Positions 6,352-10,805 of a stretch of 10,805 nt of DNA are shown in pieces; position 1 is the stretch's first letter, and every line of letters begins with the position of its first letter. The position numbers and the translations under genes were made by a program. Location of the stretch: assembly GCA_039190005.1 (NCBI GenBank), contig JBCCYM010000061.1:1-10805 (forward strand). The letters are read 5' to 3'. The notes beneath the pieces were generated by a model. It did no database searches. It was given only the letters and a program-made list of their open reading frames with translations, and was not told the DNA's origin. Origin of the DNA: JBCCYM01 sp039190005. GTDB taxonomy: Bacteria > Pseudomonadota > Gammaproteobacteria > UBA12402.

Positions 6352-6752
6352 TTATTATTGTTAACCTTATTGGATTATTATTAATTGTTTGCATTATCTG
6401 GTGGTTTTGGTTGGCGAAAGCCAAAACTGTACATGCTAACACCGATATTATCCGTGTTGAAGTCAAAGATGGGGTCTACTCACCAGCAAGAATTGAAGTA
6501 CCTGCCGATCACCCTATCACGCTTGAATTCATGCGCAAAGACAACTCCCCTTGCTCAGAATACGTCCAATTTGATCAACTCTTCGACAAAGCTCAGGGAC
6601 CTCCCTTCGACAAGGCTCAGGGACCACTCAATATTAATAAGCAGTTACCTTTAAATACACCTTATTTGATCAAACTTGGCAAACTCAAGCCCGGCAATTA
6701 CACGTTCACCTGTCAGATGAAAATGTATGTGGGTGAATTAGTGGTGAAATAA
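6348..6752 (+). CDS. Membrane-anchored cupredoxin (plastocyanin-domain, COG4633-like) with in-frame repeat insertion
   Basis: 134-aa protein with one N-terminal membrane helix (3-22, ending in WWFW) and a periplasm-facing cupredoxin fold. Motifs include VKDGVYSPARIEVPADHP (39-56), DNSPCSEYV (65-73) and LKPGNYTFTCQMKMYVGEL (113-131). Likely copper ligands are C69, C122 and M124 or M126, as expected for this family found beside CopA. Residues 79-94, FDKAQGPPFDKAQGPL, are two copies of an 8-residue unit encoded by a tandem DNA repeat. Removing them would rejoin VQFDQL to NINKQLPLN, which resembles the continuous family sequence. They lie in what should be a surface loop, so the fold may survive. 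The ATG overlaps the copA stop (ATGA). The gene probably binds or hands on the copper exported by CopA. It ends 7 bp from the convergent aldolase gene with no terminator between them. Confidence 0.9.
   Translation: MIIIVNLIGLLLIVCIIWWFWLAKAKTVHANTDIIRVEVKDGVYSPARIEVPADHPITLEFMRKDNSPCSEYVQFDQLFDKAQGPPFDKAQGPLNINKQLPLNTPYLIKLGKLKPGNYTFTCQMKMYVGELVVK
6582..6629 (+). repeat. Two tandem 24-base copies of a TTCGACAA(R)GCTCAGG-type repeat inside the cupredoxin gene
   Basis: Copy 1 (6582-6605) begins TTCGACAAAGCTCAGGGACC and copy 2 (6606-6629) begins TTCGACAAGGCTCAGGGACC. Both carry one more base than the TTCGACAAGCTCAGG form seen at 8461. Each copy is 24 bases, so the host frame is preserved and the peptide FDKAQGPP / FDKAQGPL is added. 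The core is one I recall as a dispersed short repeat in many bacterial genomes. Confidence 0.85.
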
Positions 6753-6759
6753 AACACAA

Positions 6760-7476
6760 TTACTCACGATAATCAACTTCAGAAAGTCCCTCAATGCGTT
6801 GAACCAAGGCATTAAATTCATACTCCGGCGTGAGAATACTATCAAATTGCGCTTTAGTTTGTTGACACATTGCTTCAGAAATTGGCACCAGTTTACTGTT
6901 AGTCGCCATAATTTTAATTTGCAACTCACAAGCGAATTCAAGATAATAATGCAAATAAAGTGCTTCTTCGATAGAACGTCCGGTTGACAACAAGCCGTGG
7001 TTACGCAAAATAGCCACGCGCTCATGTTCAAGCACGGCGGCAATACGTTTCCCTTCATTTTCCAATGCCAAACCACCGTAATCACAATAGGCAACATCAT
7101 TATAAAAACGCAATGACTCTTGCGTAAGAAATAACAAACCTTCCTCAAGCGCCGAAACCGCCGAACCATAAAGGCTGTGGGTATGAATAGCACTCATGAT
7201 ATTGGTTCTTTTGTACAGCTCACCATGTATATTAATAGCTTGAGGCATAAGCGCCTGACCATTATCGCTAATAATATTGCCAGACAAATCGCATTTAATT
7301 AATTTTGACGCCGAAACACATTCAAAAGCCACATCCATAGGTGTGATTAAAATATGATCGGTATCGGGAACGCGGACACTGATATGCGTTGCCAACAAAT
7401 CATCCCAACCATTATAATGAATAACATGATGCGTAGCCGCTAATTTTTCACGTAGATCTTGTTCGATATTTGACAT
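6760..7476 (-). CDS. Class II aldolase/adducin N-terminal domain protein
   Basis: Zinc-dependent class II aldolase/adducin-like enzyme (238 aa; family usually 200-260). Motifs are the N-terminal NGWDDLLATHISVRVPD (22-38), ITPMD (44-48), the metal-binding HTH (H98, H100) in AIHTHSLYGSAVS, and the third histidine in LRNHGLLS (H160). These three histidines are the expected Zn2+ ligands; a glutamate (E86) lies upstream where the fuculose-type enzymes have a catalytic acid. Substrate cannot be read from sequence: the family includes sugar-phosphate aldolases, epimerases, decarboxylases and non-enzymatic adducin-like forms. A strong GAGGTGA precedes the ATG by 4 bases, fixing the start. It is divergent from the lactonase-like gene at 7528, and the pair may act on the same sugar-acid route. 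Its 3' end faces the cupredoxin gene at a distance of 7 bp. Confidence 0.9.
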   Translation of the reverse strand: MSNIEQDLREKLAATHHVIHYNGWDDLLATHISVRVPDTDHILITPMDVAFECVSASKLIKCDLSGNIISDNGQALMPQAINIHGELYKRTNIMSAIHTHSLYGSAVSALEEGLLFLTQESLRFYNDVAYCDYGGLALENEGKRIAAVLEHERVAILRNHGLLSTGRSIEEALYLHYYLEFACELQIKIMATNSKLVPISEAMCQQTKAQFDSILTPEYEFNALVQRIEGLSEVDYRE

Positions 7477-7503
7477 ATAATCACCTCGTTTAAATATTGT
7501 TTT

Positions 7504-7532
7504 ATTATATCACTTTTATTTTAAAATATGAA
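7504..7532 (-). promoter_or_regulatory. Promoter and ribosome site region of the aldolase gene
   Basis: On the minus strand TTCATA (7532-7527) and TATAAT (7509-7504) are 17 bases apart, with TG in the extended -10 position (TGATATAAT). The -35 overlaps the start codon of the divergent amidohydrolase gene. The leader of about 20 nt carries GAGGTGA at 7487-7481. The divergent gene may have -10-like TATTAT on the plus strand at 7503-7508, but no convincing -35 was found. Confidence 0.6.
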
Positions 7533-8442
7533 ACCATCAGCAATTATCGACGCTCATTGCCATCTGTGGCAACTTAATAATGAAATTAACGGCTGGCTAG
7601 ACAACCCAAATAACGCTTTTTTAGGCGACATCAGCGCCATCCAGCAGGATTATTTACTAAAAGATTACCAAAAAGACAGCGCTGACTTCCCGGTTGAAAA
7701 AATTGTCCACATTGAAGCCGCCAATAGCGCTCACGCCATCAAAGAAATACAGTGGTTAGCGGAACAATATGATGATAACGACTATCTTTACGCTGTTGTG
7801 GGTGGCGCGTCACTGACTGAGAAAAATATCGAAGCGCAATTAGATTATTACCACCATAGCAAAAAAGTAAGCGGTGTTCGCGACATTCTAAATTGGCACG
7901 AAACCCCAGCCTACCGCTCCTGTGACCGACAGGATTACATGACTGACAGGCAATGGCAGCGAAACTTCGCTTTACTGGCAAAATACCAATTGTCATTCGA
8001 CATGCAAATTGTATCGTCGCAATTAGCACAAGCCTATCAACTGGCAAAAACATACGACGAAGTATCCATTATAATTGACCACGCCGCATTCCCCCTACCC
8101 GATGGTATCGCTCACTGGCAACAATCTATGAAAAAAATCGCCCAATGCGACAATGTTGTGGTCAAACTCAGCGGGTTTGGTCCGCTATCAAGAAAAATTG
8201 ATAAACAAACTGTTCGTGATCAGGTACTCTATCTCATCGAACAATTTGGCGTTAACCGCTGCATGTTCGCCAGCAATTTCCCAGTAGAAAAGCTGTACAT
8301 CGCTTACAATGACCTGTTCAATTTTTTTAATACAATTGTCCAAGACTTTAACAACACAGAAAAACAAGCGCTCTTTTATGATACAGCACTGCGAGTTTAT
8401 CAAAAGCTGGGCCCTGAGCCTGTCGAAAGCTCCAGGTCTTGA
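7528..8442 (+). CDS. TIM-barrel amidohydrolase / lactonase-like protein (COG3618, amidohydrolase_2)
   Basis: Metal-dependent hydrolase of the amidohydrolase_2 superfamily, close in pattern to L-fucono-/rhamnono-lactonases. Motifs are IDAHCHLW (7-14, metal-binding H10 and H12), VHIEAANS (60-67), VSGVRDILNWH (114-124), IIIDHAAFP (181-189, H185), VVKLSGFG (211-218) and FGVNRCMFASNFPV (240-253). These give a complete barrel in about 294 residues, ending in ALFYDTALRVYQKL. The last ten residues, GPEPVESSRS, come entirely from an inverted copy of the short repeat at 8410, so the natural stop has apparently been displaced. There is no Shine-Dalgarno sequence before the ATG (the preceding bases are T/A only), suggesting weak or leaderless initiation, but the HxH position relative to the N-terminus fits this start. 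It is divergent from the class II aldolase gene. A joint role in breakdown of a deoxy-sugar or sugar lactone is inference. Confidence 0.88.
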   Translation: MKPSAIIDAHCHLWQLNNEINGWLDNPNNAFLGDISAIQQDYLLKDYQKDSADFPVEKIVHIEAANSAHAIKEIQWLAEQYDDNDYLYAVVGGASLTEKNIEAQLDYYHHSKKVSGVRDILNWHETPAYRSCDRQDYMTDRQWQRNFALLAKYQLSFDMQIVSSQLAQAYQLAKTYDEVSIIIDHAAFPLPDGIAHWQQSMKKIAQCDNVVVKLSGFGPLSRKIDKQTVRDQVLYLIEQFGVNRCMFASNFPVEKLYIAYNDLFNFFNTIVQDFNNTEKQALFYDTALRVYQKLGPEPVESSRS

Positions 8443-8480
8443 TAAACTCAGGAACCATCCTTCGACAAGCTCAGGAACCT
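8410..8480. repeat. Cluster of three copies of the TTCGACAAGCTCAGG repeat
   Basis: An inverted copy (CCTGAGCCTGTCGAA, 8413-8427) is followed by a decayed direct copy (CTTGATAAACTCAGGAACC, 8438-8456) and an intact direct copy (TTCGACAAGCTCAGGAACC, 8461-8479). The inverted and intact copies are complementary at 14 of 15 positions (8413-8427 with 8461-8475) around a 33-base loop, so a stem-loop could form in RNA. No T run follows, so it is not a standard intrinsic terminator. The left end of the cluster lies inside the amidohydrolase gene and includes its stop codon (8440-8442). Confidence 0.8.
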
Positions 8481-8512
8481 CATTCACAGATATGGCAGAA
8501 AAAGAGCAAAAA

Positions 8513-8541
8513 TTGTCTTTTATGCTTGTTCCTGATAAAAT
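8513..8541 (+). promoter_or_regulatory. Candidate folE promoter
   Basis: TTGTCT (8513-8518) and TAAAAT (8536-8541) are separated by 17 bases, and TG at 8533-8534 gives an extended -10. Transcription would start near 8548, about 38 nt before the folE ATG. The leader contains a run of nine A (8574-8582) and no good Shine-Dalgarno sequence beyond CGGG. The promoter lies just after the repeat cluster. Together with that cluster it accounts for the whole gap 8443-8585. Confidence 0.55.
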
Positions 8542-8585
8542 AAAAACGTGATTTTCAATACAACACGGGTAGCAAAAAAAAACAA

Positions 8586-9140
8586 ATGAACAAGCTAGAA
8601 AACAGTATGCGCGACATCATCGCCGCCCTGGGAGAAGACCTTGATCGCCCAGGCCTTAAAAAAACCCCCAAGCGCGCGGCACTGGCTCTACAAGAATTAC
8701 TATCTGGCTATCAAATATCACTGGACGAAGTAGTTAACGGCGCTCTGTTTCCCACCACCAATAACTCAATGGTGATAGTCAACAATATTGAATTCTACTC
8801 CATGTGTGAACACCATTTACTGCCTTTCTATGGCAGAGCGCATATTGGTTATATTCCCAACGGCAAAGTACTCGGACTATCAAAAATTCCCAGAATTGTT
8901 GACATGTACGCCAGACGCTTACAGATCCAGGAAAACTTATCCGAACAGATTGCTGAAGCTATCTCTGAAATAACCAACGCCGAAGGTGTCGGTGTTATTC
9001 TTGAAGGTTATCATCTGTGCATGATGATGCGCGGCACTGAAAAACAGAACGCTTGCATGACCACATCATCACTTCTGGGCGTCTTCATGGATGACGGCAA
9101 TACCCGAGCGGAATTTCTCAGTCTGCTGCGACGATTATAA
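8586..9140 (+). CDS. folE: GTP cyclohydrolase I FolE
   Basis: Opens the imidazole ring of GTP to make dihydroneopterin triphosphate, the first step of tetrahydrofolate synthesis and also the entry to queuosine-type and pterin pathways; acts as a cytosolic homodecamer. The 184 aa are a normal length. Diagnostic motifs are TPKR (27-30), FYSMCEHHLLPFYG (70-83), HIGYIPNGKVLGLSKIPRIV (86-105), RRLQIQENLSEQIAEAI (110-126), EGVGVILEGYHLCMMMRG (133-150) and TEKQNACMTTS (151-161). Zinc ligands are C74, H77 and C145; H76 and H143 correspond to catalytic histidines. The zinc-dependent form (FolE1) is thus complete and should be active. It stands alone with its own likely promoter; no other folate gene is nearby. 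The ATG at 8586 lacks a clear ribosome site. ATG 8607 (M8) is a possible shorter start with little effect on the protein. Confidence 0.97.
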   Translation: MNKLENSMRDIIAALGEDLDRPGLKKTPKRAALALQELLSGYQISLDEVVNGALFPTTNNSMVIVNNIEFYSMCEHHLLPFYGRAHIGYIPNGKVLGLSKIPRIVDMYARRLQIQENLSEQIAEAISEITNAEGVGVILEGYHLCMMMRGTEKQNACMTTSSLLGVFMDDGNTRAEFLSLLRRL

Positions 9141-9201
9141 ACACACTCTGATATTATTTGATTTATTTATTATGCAGATACAACTCAAATTCTTTTAGAG
9201 A

Positions 9202-10805
9202 CTATTTTATTTTGTACTCAAACCTATATTTGCAAATCAGATTGACATTATCCTTAGAAAAACATATAAGTGCTGGGGTACTATTTTGTTTATAATCGGT
9301 CCAAAAAATCCCCCATGTGTTTTTATTACCTAATAAATTTTTAGTTCTTTGTCCTTTGCCAACAATAATACTATTATGAATTATAAATAGATGGTTATAC
9401 TCATTAAATGAATTAGACAAATAGATTTCTCTTTGATAACCTGGGATAAAACCTGCAGCTTTGATTTGGTCTGCATGATTCACGTTTTTACCCTTTTTTA
9501 AACCCGCTTTAAAAAGAGGCATTGAATTAATATTAGTACTTTCGTTGATTATGTGCATTTTATTTTCTGAAATTGATTTATTAATCATAGTTTTTGTACC
9601 TATTCCAAAAAGTTCATATTTTTTAGCCTGTTTAATCTGATCTAAGATTAGATAATTACTAAAATTAATAACTCTATTGTATTGCGTAAGAATATTATTT
9701 TGTAATGCTAACAAGGTTATTTGTCTTGCCAAAACTTGGTCTACCCCAAGATTTTTCGGGTATGAAATAATGGAAGTTATAGTCAATATTAGAATTAATA
9801 CAGTTATAATTAACTTCTGGAATAATTGTTTTTTGAGTAACAGTATAAAATAGATAATAGCAGCAATAGGAGCTAGACTTTGAAAAGGAATATATCTCGA
9901 TTGAAATGCTTTCTCAAAGTGTCCAGGGAAAGTTAATCGACCCCAAGCTGCCATAATAGCTGAACATAGTGCAAACAATGAAAGCAATACTATTAATAAT
10001 AACTCGTCATCAAGTTTATTTGTAAAAAATTTGCAGATACAATCAGCATAAATACAGAGGAAAATTATAAAGATTAATGCCCCTAGAGCTAAAACAACAT
10101 AGGGAGATAATGAACTAAAACTAGCGCCCAAGAATGCCAGCGCATAAAGTATATATTGCCAAAATAATAAGCCACCAGATCCTGGCGTCATTGCTGTTAT
10201 ATAAAAATGCCCTTGCATATAAAAAATGATAATAATGGTACCGACGACCGCATAAAATAAAATAACTTTCCAGTTACGTTTTTGCAATATTAAACCTAAA
10301 ACCATAATTGGCCAAACGAGCAAACCATTGGCGGATGATGCTGTGGCTAGCAAAGAGAAAATCAATATTAGAACGATTTTAAACAAAAAATTAAAGCGTG
10401 TACTCAATAATGCAATAGCACATAAGATAAAAAACACTGAAAGTATTTGTTGCACTGAAGCAAAAGCCCAAGTCCAATTAGCACTCCCTCGAGGGCTAAA
10501 AATAAGTGTTGCGATAATAAAAGAGATAAACCACCATTTAATTTCTTTACGTTTGCAGACAGTGTAAAACCTGGTAATTACCAATAAAAAAGTACCCAGC
10601 TGAAAGCAGAAACATAGCAAAAGGACAATATATCTTGAACCACTAAATAAATAATAATCAGCTAAAAAAATCAATCTCGTTATGATTACCCTATGACTAA
10701 CATTAATTTGAACAAGATCATGCCAGGATAAACTTTTGTGCAAATAAAAAATTTTTATAATTAAAGGAAACACTGATTTCCATGAATCCCAGATAGGAAT
10801 ATTAG
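9202..10805 (-). CDS. Partial polytopic membrane protein of unknown function, N-terminus beyond the right edge
   Basis: At least 534 codons. A GTG at 10773 could be taken as a start, but the same frame stays open to base 10805 and reads NIPIWDSWKS immediately upstream, which looks like continuing protein. The gene is therefore best treated as 5'-partial. Numbering from the GTG, about ten or eleven membrane helices occupy residues 47-340, and a soluble tail of about 180 residues follows. Conserved-looking sites are SWHDLVQINVSHRVIITRL (16-34), the loop FSPRGSANWTW (92-102), AAWGRL (275-280) and QSRYIPFQS (291-299). This layout resembles large uncharacterised membrane proteins sometimes found with surface-polysaccharide genes, possibly GT-C-like, but I cannot name the family. 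Base composition is much more AT-rich than that of copA or folE: 18 G+C in 9241-9300 versus 32 in 5221-5280. This suggests a different origin. Confidence 0.85.
   Translation of the reverse strand, partial: NIPIWDSWKSVFPLIIKIFYLHKSLSWHDLVQINVSHRVIITRLIFLADYYLFSGSRYIVLLLCFCFQLGTFLLVITRFYTVCKRKEIKWWFISFIIATLIFSPRGSANWTWAFASVQQILSVFFILCAIALLSTRFNFLFKIVLILIFSLLATASSANGLLVWPIMVLGLILQKRNWKVILFYAVVGTIIIIFYMQGHFYITAMTPGSGGLLFWQYILYALAFLGASFSSLSPYVVLALGALIFIIFLCIYADCICKFFTNKLDDELLLIVLLSLFALCSAIMAAWGRLTFPGHFEKAFQSRYIPFQSLAPIAAIIYFILLLKKQLFQKLIITVLILILTITSIISYPKNLGVDQVLARQITLLALQNNILTQYNRVINFSNYLILDQIKQAKKYELFGIGTKTMINKSISENKMHIINESTNINSMPLFKAGLKKGKNVNHADQIKAAGFIPGYQREIYLSNSFNEYNHLFIIHNSIIVGKGQRTKNLLGNKNTWGIFWTDYKQNSTPALICFSKDNVNLICKYRFEYKIK

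Noticed and set aside
6582..6629. Tandem repeats as a CRISPR array
   Set aside because: The units are contiguous with no spacers, only two in number, and translated within a gene.
6738..7193. 151-codon minus-strand reading frame overlapping the aldolase gene
   Set aside because: It is a shadow in another frame of the well-supported class II aldolase, with no family features or ribosome site.
8309..8551. Plus-strand 80-codon reading frame across the amidohydrolase end and repeat cluster
   Set aside because: It overlaps the amidohydrolase in another frame, and its peptide in the middle is only the translated repeat (SLSKAPG, DKLRN).
9141..9201. Terminator between folE and the membrane protein gene
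   Set aside because: Only a three-base CTC/GAG stem is visible; no stable hairpin with a T tract exists on either strand.
1..10805. Defence system, toxin-antitoxin pair, prophage or biosynthetic gene cluster
   Set aside because: Nearly all readable genes fall in housekeeping, envelope, copper or general metabolic families; no matching effector, antitoxin, integrase or synthase signature was found.

Overview
The window looks like the chromosome of a Gram-negative gammaproteobacterium, most plausibly a Legionella- or Coxiella-like lineage. It carries a lipid A disaccharide synthase (LpxB) with the two enzymes that make the 2,3-diamino sugar form of lipid A, a backbone known from Legionella and Acidithiobacillus. 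The core genes are AT-leaning with short operonic spacings. The lineage call is inference; there is no rRNA or marker gene here to settle it. No tRNA, rRNA, CRISPR array, transposase or phage gene is visible.

Layout. (1) 1-284, minus: an AT-rich partial gene of unknown function running off the left edge. (2) 400-3573, minus: a three-gene operon with overlapping ends, gnnA - gnnB - lpxB. GnnA and GnnB should oxidise and transaminate C3 of UDP-GlcNAc. LpxB then joins the acylated sugars into the lipid A disaccharide. The lpxA, lpxD and lpxH steps must be encoded elsewhere. (3) 3574-3744: a divergent intergenic region with a near-palindromic -10 element readable on both strands and an 11-base direct repeat. 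(4) 3745-6752, plus: a copper operon made of a CCDC90/DUF1640-type coiled-coil membrane protein, a Cu+-exporting P-type ATPase (copA) and a membrane-anchored cupredoxin, spaced by 3 bp and by a 4-bp overlap. (5) 6760-8442: a divergent pair, a class II aldolase/adducin-type protein (minus) and a COG3618-type amidohydrolase/lactonase (plus), sharing a 51-bp promoter region. (6) 8443-8585: a short repeat cluster followed by a good promoter for folE. (7) 8586-9140, plus: folE, GTP cyclohydrolase I. (8) 9202-10805, minus: a large AT-rich polytopic membrane protein whose reading frame stays open to the right edge, so its true start lies outside.

The most unusual feature is a short repeat with core TTCGACAAGCTCAGG that has invaded coding sequence twice. 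Two tandem 24-base copies sit in frame in the middle of the cupredoxin, and an inverted copy supplies the last ten residues of the amidohydrolase. The second point of interest is the tight coupling of a CCDC90-like protein to a copper ATPase and a cupredoxin, because eukaryotic members of that family have been linked to assembly of the copper enzyme cytochrome c oxidase. No wholly new system, such as a defence island or a biosynthetic cluster, is evident. No gene-free stretch longer than 300 bases exists in the window.
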